Shown: one piece after another, positions 6,834-12,858 of the stretch
Numbering within the stretch: the stretch's first letter is position 1
Layout of the letters: the number at the start of each line of letters is the position of its first letter
DNA from: Baffinella frigidus
Lineage: Eukaryota; Cryptophyceae; Cryptomonadales; Baffinellaceae
DNA: 12,858 nt
Direction of reading: 5' to 3'
NCBI GenBank assembly: GCA_026770585.1
Contig: MU646421.1
Location: 502,678 to 515,535 of the forward strand
Translations under genes and position numbers: made by a program
The notes under the pieces: generated by a model
Seen by the model: only the letters and a program-made list of their open reading frames with translations
Database searches by the model: none
What the model was told of the DNA's origin: nothing

Positions 6834-8146
6834 GTACCGAATCCCGAAACCCGAAAACCGAAAACCGAAAATCCCAAACCCCAAACCCCAAGCACCAAAC
6901 CCTAAACCCCAAACCCCAAACCCCAAACCCCAAACCCTAAACCCCAAACCCCAAACCCCAAACCCCAAACCTGAAATCATAAAGCATACACCATAATCAA
7001 TGAACAATAAACAATAAACAAACCAAAACAATGAAACTAGACCACGGACAATAAACCATGGGCCCTAAGCATCCGCTCGGCCCTCTTGCTCTCTCTTGTA
7101 CGGGGGGAGGGGGAGGGACGGGCAAGGCCCTACCGATGGGCGCCCCCTTGGGATACCGGATAAGGGAGGCAGCCCGTAAGCTGGAGATCCCCAGTTCGAG
7201 CCTGGGCGTGGGAGGTCTCGGCACCCAGTATGGGACGAAGCTCGAAAGCGTGCGCCGAGACATGCTTGAAGAGGGTTTCTGGGGTGCCGAAACCCGAAAC
7301 CCGAAACCATGACCCCGAAACCCCAAACCCCAAACTTTACTCCCCAAACCCCAAACTGTATACCCCAAACCCCAAACTCTATGCCATAAACCATAAACCA
7401 TAACCCATAACCCATAAACCTCTTTTCGGTGTTAACGTGAGGAGTGGGTGGGCAGAGGCGGACAAGAACTAGTACCGCATCACGACTGGAGACATGGGGC
7501 ACAGACCCATGTCCCCATATTATGCATATATGGGGACATATTATGCATATATGCACTGCCAGGGCGCAGTTTTTGTATTAGTCAACTCACCTGCGAATGT
7601 GTAGTAAAGAAGTACCCAATCTGGGTACCTCGTTTCTAAGTTGACAGATTTTGTGGGTGAATTGACTTTTACAAAATATCCGGCCTGGCAGTGTATATGG
7701 GGACACAGACCCATGTCCCCATATATGCGAAGTATGATATTTCGCAGCACCTCGGGATGGCGACCACGGCATATCCTCCTGAACCAAACCCTCGAGGACT
7801 CCTCCGGAACCAAAGCCTCGAGGACCTGTGCTCCAAACCCTCGAGGACTTGGCGGGACGCTCTCGAGGACTTGGGTTCCGGAGGCAGGGGTTCGACGTCA
7901 GGCTATCCCTGAAGTGGCCAGTAGGCTCATACGCCCTACCGTAGGGACCTAGGACCTGCCTAGGGTAGGGTCTCTTGGCCGTCCAATTTGACTGTCTGGC
8001 CACTTAAGGGATAGGGTGCTGAAGTGAGGGTTGCGTGGGCAGAGGCGGACAAGAACAAGTACCGCATCAAGACTGGGGACATGTTGATGGTGCGAAATAT
8101 CAAGGTCTGTGGCCCCCCCCGCACCACGCCAGATTATATCCCAAAG
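6737..8146 (+). CDS. Unrecognised protein, partial spliced gene
   Basis: Exons 6737-6833 and 8043-8146 join in frame (phase 1) to encode about 67 residues: MHKDRSLKLKMSREYG, then TKLESVRRDMLEEGFW, EADKNKYRIKTGDMLMVRNI and KVCGPPRTTPDYIPK, then a strong donor GTAAGC. Strong G/C third-position use and near-silent differences between duplicated copies argue that it codes for protein. I do not recognise the family. The sequence is charged, with no signal peptide, membrane segment or repeat. A second Met at 6767 is an equally good start. Later exons may include those proposed near 10982 and 12683, but nothing proves the link. It lies on the same strand as eL22. Confidence 0.6.
6838..7054. repeat. 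Telomere-like repeats (CCCCAAA, CCCTAAA, CCATAA, AACAATAA)
   Basis: The block starts right after the exon A donor with CCCGAAA and CCGAAAA, moves to CCCCAAA, then becomes A-rich CATAAAC and AACAATAAAC. C-rich strand is sense. Confidence 0.9.
7064..7222 (+). repeat. Unique GC-rich segment with a tRNA-like T arm
   Basis: At 7190-7206, CCCAG-TTCGAGC-CTGGG forms a perfect 5-bp stem with a 7-base loop like a tRNA T arm and contains a good RNA polymerase III B-box (GTTCGAGCC). CAGC/GCTG at 7170-7183 could be part of an anticodon arm, but no matching acceptor stem or D arm is found. A decayed tRNA or tRNA-derived SINE head is possible; a functional tRNA is not supported. Confidence 0.3.
7229..7283 (+). 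CDS. Duplicate of exon A tail, possibly an alternative exon
   Basis: Eighteen codons, YGTKLESVRRDMLEEGFW, identical in protein to 6779-6832 although six codons differ (8 bases), including Ser TCT versus AGC. It follows CACCCAG and precedes G-GTGCCG, so it has both splice-like edges, and its end phase would join exon C in frame. It could be an alternative exon or a relic that was coding until recently. Confidence 0.5.
7290..7422. repeat. Telomere-like repeats (CCCGAAA, CCCCAAA, CCATAAA)
   Basis: Same style as the earlier blocks, starting seven bases after the end of the exon A duplicate. It ends at CCTCTTTTCGG, shortly before the exon C copy. C-rich strand is sense. Confidence 0.88.
7456..7495 (+). 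pseudogene. Partial copy of exon C head with in-frame TAG
   Basis: After GTGGGCAG the first 40 bases match exon C (8043-8082), with AAG to TAG, AAG to ACG and GGG to GGA. The match stops at GACATG, where a foldback region begins. It lies upstream of exon C and keeps its acceptor. Confidence 0.85.
7497..7727. mobile_element. Nested MITE-like foldbacks
   Basis: An inner element at about 7554-7693 has inverted ends CACTGCCAGG and CCTGGCAGTG and further matching internal arms (GTCAACTCACC with GGGTGAATTGAC). It sits between two copies of ACAGACCCATGTCCCCATAT (7501-7520, 7706-7725), next to palindromic TATGGGGACAT/ATGTCCCCATA sequence. Insertion of the inner element into an older one is the simplest reading. 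Confidence 0.75.
7786..7886. repeat. CTCGAGGAC repeats in a foldback
   Basis: CTCGAGGAC occurs four times (about 7791, 7815, 7841, 7862). Outer arms CCTCCGGAACC (about 7800) and GGTTCCGGAGG (about 7874) are inverted. Non-coding by appearance. Confidence 0.7.
7907..8010. mobile_element. Foldback family A, copy 4
   Basis: Ends CCCTGAAGTGGCCAGT and GGCCACTTAAGGG. The interior CCCTACCGTAGGG-ACCTAGGACC is nearly that of copy 3. The flanks CTAT and ATAG suggest insertion at TA. It lies 30 bp before the exon C acceptor. Confidence 0.85.
8043..8146 (+). CDS. Unknown gene, exon C
   Basis: Two bases plus 34 codons from EADKNKYRIKTGDMLMV to PPRTTPDYIPK, between GTGGGCAG and GTAAGC, the best donor in the window. 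A shorter version ending at 8104 (before GTCTGT) is possible. Most codons end in G or C. A damaged copy of its head lies at 7456. Confidence 0.6.
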
Positions 8147-8196
8147 GTAAGCAATTTCCCTAATTCCTTGCAGGGGAATTGACTTTGGCAACCCCT

Positions 8197-8300
8197 CCCC
8201 CGCACACGCGCGCGCCTTCGACGGGAGGGGGGGTCGAGCGAGAGGGGTGGGGGTTGAGGGTTGGGGGTTAAGGGTTGAGGGGTTGAGGGTTGAGTGTCAC
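8197..8300. repeat. G-rich telomere-like stretch
   Basis: GACGGGAGGGGGGG is followed by GGGTTGAGGG and GGGTTAAGGG units (8239-8296). This is one of the few places where the G-rich strand is the plus strand. It might form G-quadruplexes. Confidence 0.75.
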
Positions 8301-8443
8301 ACATACTCCAAATGAGGTGTTGCGTGATGCTGCATGTGCAGCCTTTTCCTGAGATAAACGTTTCCGGCGTCTTGAAATGTGCGGCCGGTTCCTACTGACC
8401 ACTTGGGGGGTATTACGTATGGGTACAGACAAGTGGACCGCAC

Positions 8444-8620
8444 TAAGTGGACCACTCTCACGTCCTGATGCTGCATCTCTGAATCTGCAGTCGACGGGGG
8501 AGAGGGTCGGAGGGCATTGAATGTGTGGCCCCCCAAATTTCATAGAGAGTCGGAGGGCACGCGGGGCCACACATTCAAGTGGACCACTCACACGTTCTGA
8601 CGCATCCTGAATCTCCAAAT
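8444..8620. mobile_element. Small foldback between direct repeats
   Basis: TTGAATGTGTGGCCCC (8518-8533) and GGGGCCACACATTCAA (8562-8577) are inverted ends of a 60-bp element. AAGTGGACCACTC is found at both 8444 and 8577. GCAGTCGACGGGGGAGAGGG precedes the element and is a member of the repeat family at 8630. Confidence 0.65.
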
Positions 8621-8629
8621 CTATCTTGG

Positions 8630-8992
8630 GGGTTGGTCATGCTGAATCTCGAAATCGGCAGGCGACGGGGGAGAGGGTGGGAGGGCATGAGTACGCGGGG
8701 TTGCATGCCAAGACTCTCGCTGAAGAAGACGTCTCTTGTTGCTATCTTAGGGGTGGGCTCTATGCTATGTTAAAGGTATTCCAAGTCTAAGATCGCAACT
8801 CTCACCCCACCCTTAAGATAGCACAGAACGGTGTTTTAAATTGAATCTGTGTTGGCGGTGGTTGGCGGCTGGTGGATTAGTGTTGGGGATTGGTCATGCT
8901 GAATCTCGAAATCGGCAGGCGACGGGGGAGAGGGTCGGAGGACATGAATACGCGGGGTTGCATGCCAAGACTCTCGCTGAAGAAGACGTCTC
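8630..8992. repeat. Dispersed duplicate of ~105 bp
   Basis: 8632-8736 and 8889-8992 are about 95 percent alike, running from GGTCATGCTGAATCTCG to GCTGAAGAAGACGTCTC. A third partial member at 9249-9313 shares AGACTCTCGCTGA and the following GCCATTTG and GGGTCGCTCACCA. Shorter pieces (TCGACGGGGG) occur near 8490, 9555 and 9823. Frames inside show no known protein. Confidence 0.85.
8740..8823. mobile_element. MITE-like element, TGCTATCTTAG ends, 84 bp
   Basis: TGCTATCTTAGGGGTGGG at 8740 and its inverted match at 8806-8823 (one mismatch). It interrupts the 105-bp repeat family just after GACGTCTC, where the copy at 8889 continues uninterrupted. A half copy (TGCTATCTTAGGGGTAG) sits at about 9850. 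Confidence 0.85.
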
Positions 8993-9112
8993 AAGGCGGC
9001 ATTTGCTTCGCCATTGGATCGCTCACCAGCAGGCACACCCCCCCCAAGGGGCAAATAGGGGCAAAAACCAACCCCGAATTACCACCTTCTGTGGCACAAC
9101 CCCTTTCCCATC

Positions 9113-9250
9113 CAGGATTGTTGAATGGGGTACTTCAAAAGTCAAGTCTCGCAGATTTTTCGCAAAACTCGGGCCTTCACCGCCAAACGTTGACACTTTT
9201 GGACTGATGGCTCCAACTTTGGACTTGGAATACCCCATCCAAGAATCCTG
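9113..9250. mobile_element. MITE-like element with ~30-bp imperfect terminal repeats
   Basis: Left end CAGGATTGTTGAATGGGGTA and right end TACCCCATCCAAGAATCCTG are imperfect inverses, and further matching continues inward (CTTCAAAAGTC versus GACTTTGGACTTGG in inverse). It separates the 105-bp repeat family fragments before and after it. Confidence 0.8.
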
Positions 9251-9941
9251 CGTAGACTCTCGCTGAGGAGGACGTCTCGCGGCGCCATTTGCCCCGCCAC
9301 TGGGTCGCTCACCACTTCATTCGCACACCCTTAGGGTTTAGGGTGTATGGGTTAAGCGTTGGACGTTGAGCGTTAGGGGTTAGGGTGTAGGGGTTTGGGG
9401 CACACGGTAGGAGGTGGAGCTAGAATCCATCCGGAAAATGCTCGTATGAGCGGCCGACACGGGGTACAGTAATGGCACAATGCGTAGCATGTGCGACACT
9501 GACGCTGACTTTTGGGCAATAATTATCAATCTCTTTGGGGTACACGCGCGCGCCGTCGACGGGGGGGAGGGGTCGAGTAAGAGGGGTGGGGATTAAGGGT
9601 GAAACAGAGAATGAAACAAAAACAAATCCCCGAATTACCATTCTCTGTGGGGCAGGGAGGCAACTGTGGCTCTGAACAACAAGCACCCTGCACCCCACAC
9701 CCTCCCTCGATCAACCACGCCCCGGCCCCCACATCCCTCCTGCAAGGCGCCCACAGCCCCGCCCCCCGGTTTAGATTTAGGTAATTACTAAAAGCACTTA
9801 GTGATTTTACGATTTTATCGGCAGTCGACGGGGGGGGGGCGTCTCTTTTTGCTATCTTAGGGGTAGAGTTTATTCTATGTCTATTTGAGGGGGGAATGGC
9901 CTCCCAGGTTATTCATTACTGCGAGTCCACCTTTCGACGCT
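9251..9941. other. Gene-free stretch with G-rich repeats
   Basis: TTAGGGTTTAGGGTG-like units (9329-9400) lie on the plus strand. AACCCCGAATTACC-like text at about 9070 recurs near 9625 beside a TCGACGGGGGGG stretch, and the half MITE is at about 9835-9890. Between 9420 and 9540 nothing recognisable is seen. Confidence 0.55.
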
Positions 9942-10156
9942 AACCCTCAACCCTAAACCCTAAACCCTACACCCTAAACCCTAAACCCTAAACCCTAACC
10001 CCTAAACCTTAAACCCTAAACCCCAAACCCCAAGCCCCAAACCCTAAACCCCAAACCCTAAACCCTAAACCCTAAACCCCAAATCCTAAACCCCAACCAA
10101 CAAATAATAAATAATAAATAATAAATAATAAATAATAAACCATAAACCCTCAAGCA
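9942..10156. repeat. Telomere-like block and ATAATAA microsatellite
   Basis: CCCTAAA is the main unit with CCCCAAA variants (9942-10095), followed by AATAATAAAT-type repeats (10098-10140). This is the longest fairly pure CCCTAAA run in the window, but both sides continue into non-telomeric sequence, so it is interstitial. Confidence 0.92.
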
Positions 10157-10234
10157 GAAATCGTACCGTGCCCCGTTCGGAGGCGCGATGAACGGCTGGC
10201 TCGACACTTCTATTAAGCGGTCTGCCCCCTGTAC

Positions 10235-10262
10235 CTTCTTGGATCCGGCTTTTCGATAAATG
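10235..10262 (-). pseudogene. Decayed copy of the minus-strand exon's end
   Basis: Read on the minus strand, CATTTATCGAAAAGCC leads to AAGAAG and GTACAGG, resembling CATTTATCGACAAGCAC to GCAAGG and GTAGAGG at the end of the exon at 10406-10612. In the same frame it reads FIEK against FIDK. It lies downstream of that exon in the minus direction and keeps the donor side. Confidence 0.55.
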
Positions 10263-10267
10263 GTTTG

Positions 10268-10382
10268 CAGACACACACAAACACAAACACAAACACAAAC
10301 ACAAACACAAACACAAACACAAACACAAACACAAACACAAACACACACACACACACGCACACACACACACTCACACACACAG
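10268..10382. repeat. (AAACAC)n and (CA)n microsatellite
   Basis: About a dozen AAACAC units followed by CA repeats. Open frames through it (HTQTQ or NTNTN in plus, VCVCV in minus) are low-complexity and not taken as coding. Its length is likely variable between individuals. Confidence 0.95.
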
Positions 10383-10405
10383 CAGGTCTGCTGCCATCCC
10401 TCTAC

Positions 10406-10612
10406 CCTTGCGGCTCTGTGCTTGTCGATAAATGCTTTACTGTCTCTTTCTTTCTCTCTGCCCTCCAGACGGTGTGGAATATTCTCGAATGTTCTGGAAA
10501 ACTCCGTGACTGTCATACCGTGGTGTGTGTACCGTGCTTCGGTCCAGGGTTGTAATCCAAGTAACAACACTGCAAGACAGAGCCCTAAAATGCACGGCAG
10601 AGGTGCCCGCAT
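10406..10612 (-). CDS. Candidate first exon of a secreted protein
   Basis: On the minus strand, 69 codons from ATG at 10612 to GCAAGG, followed by GTAGAGG as a possible donor. The first 26 residues look like a signal peptide: MRAPLPC, hydrophobic core ILGLCLAVLLLGL, then QPWTEA with likely cleavage before RYTHHG. The rest (MTVTEFSRTFENIPHRLEG, then a charged stretch REKERDSKAFIDKHRAAR) is hydrophilic and unrecognised. Third positions are less G/C-rich than in the plus-strand exons. Against it, the same DNA on the plus strand has a good pyrimidine-rich acceptor (ends at 10468) and an open frame of similar length. Later exons were not identified. Confidence 0.4.
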
Positions 10613-10797
10613 GGAAAGCCCCTCCTAAGCCAAGAGGCTGGTCCCTCTAGAAACACATTTCGTTTCCGTCTACGAAACCGAACGAGTATCCCGCTACGAA
10701 ACTCGCAAGTAGCTCAAACGCAAGTCCGCACGCTAGAGAGAAAGGTGCGTTTATTCCTGATCGAAGCCAACATGGCCACCATGTATTGCCTACCTCC
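10613..10797. other. Low-repeat stretch, possible promoter region of the minus-strand gene
   Basis: No telomere-like or tandem repeats are present. Two CTACGAAAC copies (about 10671 and 10693) are the only pattern noted. It lies directly upstream of the minus-strand ATG; a promoter role is inferred from position only. Confidence 0.3.
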
Positions 10798-10963
10798 GAG
10801 CTTATCCGGGGACATGTTTAATTTAAAAGAAAATGGATCCCTATTTGTTCATAGGAGTTGGACGAAGGTTAATTAGGGCCCGAAGTAAATTTAATTAGGA
10901 CCAGAACCCGGTTTGATAGGCCATTTTCATTTAAATTAAACATGTTCCCGGATAAGAGCTGAG
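10798..10963. mobile_element. MITE-like element with ~37-bp terminal inverted repeats
   Basis: GAGCTTATCCGGGGACATGT (10798) and ACATGTTCCCGGATAAGAGC (ending about 10960) are inverted, and matching continues inward through TTTAATTTAAA to AAAATGG and CCATTTT. Interior is A/T-rich with no transposase frame. It ends about 18 bp before the CAG at 10979-10981. Confidence 0.9.
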
Positions 10964-10981
10964 CTTGTGGTGTGTTCGCAG

Positions 10982-11032
10982 ACACGATCCAGACCGCGTG
11001 GGCAAGGGCAACAGCGCTCATTCTACCGCCGG
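10982..11032 (+). CDS. Possible short exon, low confidence
   Basis: 51 bases between TGTTCGCAG and GTCAGC, just before a telomere-like block, as seen beside other exons. The frame that best fits the local codon preference reads HDPDRVGKGNSAHSTAG, which would need a split codon at each edge. It does not follow directly from exon C in that frame, so an unseen exon would have to lie between. Confidence 0.3.
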
Positions 11033-11038
11033 GTCAGC

Positions 11039-11345
11039 CCTGAAACCGAAACCCTGAACTTGAAACCTGTACCCGAAACCCGAAACCCGAAACCCGAAAC
11101 CCGAAACCCGAAACCCGAAACCCTGTAAACGCTAAAAAACTAAAAACTAAACACTAAACACTAAACACTAAACACTAAACACTAAACCCAAAACCCAAAC
11201 CCGAAACCCAAAACCCAAAACCCAAAACTCAAAACCCAAACCCAAAACCCAAAACCCGAAACCCGAAACCCGAAACCCGAAACCCGAAACCCGAAACCCT
11301 AACCCCGAAGCCATAAACCCAAAACCCCTAAACCCAAAAATAAAA
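11039..11345. repeat. Telomere-like block (CCCGAAA, CACTAAA, CCCAAAA)
   Basis: Runs of pure CCCGAAA (about 11073-11122 and 11254-11300) alternate with AACACTAAAC and CCCAAAAC. Each sub-block is homogeneous for one variant, which points to local expansion of single units. Confidence 0.92.
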
Positions 11346-11383
11346 AACGCAGATACACGGGGCCTCGAGCGCTGCGCTCGCGG

Positions 11384-12131
11384 ACGGGGACACGGACGGG
11401 GCTGCAGAGTCTGCTCTACACTGGCACCGCTCCCGACGGGTGCCCACCTCCCTAAAACCTGCACCCTAAACCCTACATCCTAAACCCTAAACCCTAAATC
11501 CTAAACCCTAAACCCTAAAGCATGTTTTGAAGCGTTGGTTAGGGTCGAATTGCCTCGTTGTTAGGGTCGAAGCACCGCCTTTCCTCCCGAGTGTTGGGTG
11601 TTCTAGTGTAAGCGAGAAAGTGATGCCGGACACGGACGGGGTTGTAGAGTCTGCTCTACACTGGCACCGCGCCCGACGTGTGCGATGCAGTGCAAGTGTT
11701 TGAATCGTTGGTTTGTTTGAATCATTGTTTAAGTAACTAACGATTACCGATTCAAGTAACTAACGATTCAACCTCCGCCTTTCCTCCCGAGTGTGGGGTG
11801 TTCTAGTGTGATCGAGAAAGTGATGCCGGACACGTACGGGGTTGTAGAGTCTGCTTTACACTGGCACCGCTCCCGACGGGTACGGCGTAGTGCACGTTTG
11901 AATCGTTAGTCAACCAGGTTGAATCGTTAGTTAGTTGAATCGTTAGTTAGCTTGAATCGTTATTTAAGTAACCAACGATTTACGATTCACGGTTCAAGTA
12001 ACTAACGATTCAACCTCCGCCTTTCCTCCCGAGCACGGGCGGGGTGTCCCTAGTGTAAGCGAGAGAGTGATGCCGGACACGAACGGGGCTGTAGAGTGTG
12101 CTTTACACTGGCACCGCGCCCGACGGGTGCC
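11384..12131. repeat. Tandem family, ~205-245-bp unit, three copies plus a fragment
   Basis: The core from GACACGGACGGGG through GTAGAGTCTGCTCTACACTG to GCACCG and CCCGACGGG occurs at about 11390, 11630, 11834 and 12077. The last three units also share CCGCCTTTCCTCCCGAG before the core. Linkers carry GAATCGTTAGTTA and its inverse TAACTAACGATTC, able to form hairpins. GTAGAG-TCTG-CTCTAC in the core is a 6-bp-stem hairpin kept, with a G-T pair, in copy 3. Coding is unproven. Confidence 0.85.
11454..11521. repeat. Telomere-like repeats (CCCTAAA)
   Basis: Short block of CCCTAAA with TCCTAAA variants directly after the first copy of the tandem core. The fourth copy (12077) is followed by a similar block, so core plus CCCTAAA may be one larger duplicated segment. 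Confidence 0.88.
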
Positions 12132-12319
12132 CACCTCTCTAAACCCTCCACCCTAAACCCTAAACCCTAAATCCTAAACCCTAAAGCATAAACCCTCAAC
12201 CGTTAACCTTAAACCCTAAACCCTACAGCATAAATCCTAAATCCTACGCCCTACACCCTAAACCCTAAACCCTAAACCCCTAAACTCTAAACTCTAAACC
12301 CTAAACCCCAAACCCTGAG
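12132..12319. repeat. Telomere-like repeats (CCCTAAA and variants)
   Basis: CCCTAAA, TCCTAAA, CCCTACA and CTCTAAA units. C-rich strand is plus. It ends at CCCTGAGGTGGC. Confidence 0.9.
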
Positions 12320-12385
12320 GTGGCATTCGTCGCCTCTCCTCCCAAGCGCTTGTTGCAGGAGGGAAACTCATGTGGTGTGGTGCAG

Positions 12386-12480
12386 GACGTGACAGCCATC
12401 TATTCTTACCTGAGGCGGGACGTGACAGCCGTCTATTCTTACCTGAGGACGTGACAGCCGTCTATTCTTACCTGAGGCGG
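12386..12480. repeat. Tandem repeat, 33/29/33-bp units
   Basis: Units at 12386, 12419 and 12448 start GACGTGACAGCC and end TTACCTGAG. The first follows GTGGTGCAG. The first two read DVTAIYSYLRR and DVTAVYSYLR in one frame; the only change is conservative and a TGA follows soon after. This could be a triplicated exon head, but no intact exon of this kind is seen in the window. Confidence 0.75.
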
Positions 12481-12548
12481 GCTCGGTAGAACCTGAGGCG
12501 GGCCCGAACGAGCTGAGGCGGGCTTGTTAGACCAGAGGCTCGTGCAAG

Positions 12549-12667
12549 CAATTAACTTATCAGAGATGTTAACTTATCAGAGCTGTTAACTTATCTGAGC
12601 TGATGACTCATCAGAGGTGTTGACTTACGAGAGGTGTTGACTTACGAGAGGTGTTGACTTACGAGAG
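12549..12667. repeat. Tandem repeat, ~17-bp unit, about seven copies
   Basis: GTTAACTTATCAGAG units grade into GTTGACTTACGAGAG units; the last three are nearly identical. It ends shortly before the exon candidate at 12683. Confidence 0.85.
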
Positions 12668-12682
12668 CGCGTGACGTGGCAG

Positions 12683-12730
12683 GTTCAAGAGCGTGCGGAA
12701 GCAGGCGATCGCCCAGAAGCTCGTCGACAG
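12683..12730 (+). CDS. Possible exon (FKSVRKQAIAQKLVD)
   Basis: Between GACGTGGCAG and GTTATT. One frame gives FKSVRKQAIAQKLVD with a split codon at each end, and all fifteen full codons end in G or C, as in the eL22 exons. Basic, helix-like, family not recognised. It may belong to the unknown gene at 6737 or to another. Confidence 0.4.
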
Positions 12731-12762
12731 GTTATTAGCCCCTCTTGACTCATTGCTGGCTT

Positions 12763-12858
12763 CCCCTAGGGTCCTACAGTAGGGATAGGCCCTAGGGTCC
12801 TAAATTTGAGATAGGCCCTAGGGTTCTACAGTAGGGATAGGCCCTAGGGTCCTGCACT
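12763..12858. repeat. Tandem repeat of CCTAGGGTCCTACAGTAGGG-like units
   Basis: About three imperfect units with CCTAGGGT and CTACAGTAGGGATAGG, running off the window edge. The wording resembles the palindromic core of foldback family A (CTACGGTAGGG, CCTAGG). Confidence 0.75.

Noticed and set aside
6364-7031. Long minus-strand open frames rich in Gly, Phe, Trp and Val
   Set aside because: They are translations of heptamer repeats (CCCCAAA and the like read in reverse) with no domain and no non-repeat core.
5442-7495. Alternative genetic code with TAG as sense codon
   Set aside because: TAG appears in several exon copies, but twice in place of Lys and only elsewhere in place of Gln, and always in copies that look decayed. 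The real eL22 exons contain no in-frame TAG.
6737-8146. Anticodon-binding domain of a class II tRNA synthetase
   Set aside because: A loose resemblance to the pattern Y..K..L...GF..D was noted, but the following motifs do not align, so no family is named.
9942-10095. True chromosome end
   Set aside because: The CCCTAAA block is impure, interstitial and one of many, with non-telomeric sequence and genes on both sides.
10260-10628. Plus-strand frames with Thr-Gln or Thr-Asn repeats
   Set aside because: They translate the AAACAC and CA microsatellite; only the part after the acceptor at 10468 could be an exon, and the opposite strand offers a better candidate.
11623-11700. uS14/S29-like zinc ribbon (G-x-G-x-C-R-V-C)
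   Set aside because: Only a few residues match, in a frame where other copies change the protein; the second cysteine pair is absent.

Overview
This looks like nuclear DNA from an intron-rich eukaryote, most likely an alga or other protist. Short exons with strong G/C preference at third codon positions lie between long introns. All introns that can be placed are GT-AG. The non-coding DNA is saturated with CCCTAAA-type (plant/algal-type) telomere-like repeats and small foldback elements. Species cannot be fixed from the sequence; the repeat type is shared by green algae, dinoflagellates, cryptophytes, chromerids and others.

Layout. 1-1680: short tandem repeats, hairpins, a 24-bp minisatellite and partial copies of a downstream exon. 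1682-6292, plus strand: four exons of a ribosomal protein eL22 (RPL22) gene ending in TGA; the first exon with the start codon was not found. Its introns (about 1.8, 0.9 and 1.5 kb) hold telomere-like repeats, several MITE-like foldbacks and broken copies of exons 2, 3 and 5. 6427-8146, plus strand: at least two exons of an unrecognised protein, again with partial copies. 8150-9940: gene-free and dense in foldbacks and dispersed repeats. 10406-10612, minus strand: a candidate first exon with a signal peptide, and a decayed copy of its end at 10235-10262. 10798-12858: one more foldback, telomere-like blocks, a tandem family of about 205-245 bp, two weak exon candidates and short tandem repeats.

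The main observation is a rule seen in all the well-defined exon families. Partial copies upstream of an exon keep its 3' splice acceptor and the head of the exon. Partial copies downstream keep the tail of the exon and its donor side. This is what repeated tandem duplication of splice-junction segments would leave, so the introns appear to have grown partly by duplicating their own exon edges. Several copies differ from the exon in use mainly or only at silent sites, which suggests they were once coding or came from a coding relative.

The genes do not form an obvious pathway: one is a cytosolic 60S ribosomal protein, one is unknown and one may be secreted. Splicing, gene ends and the unknown exons are inferred from sequence alone.
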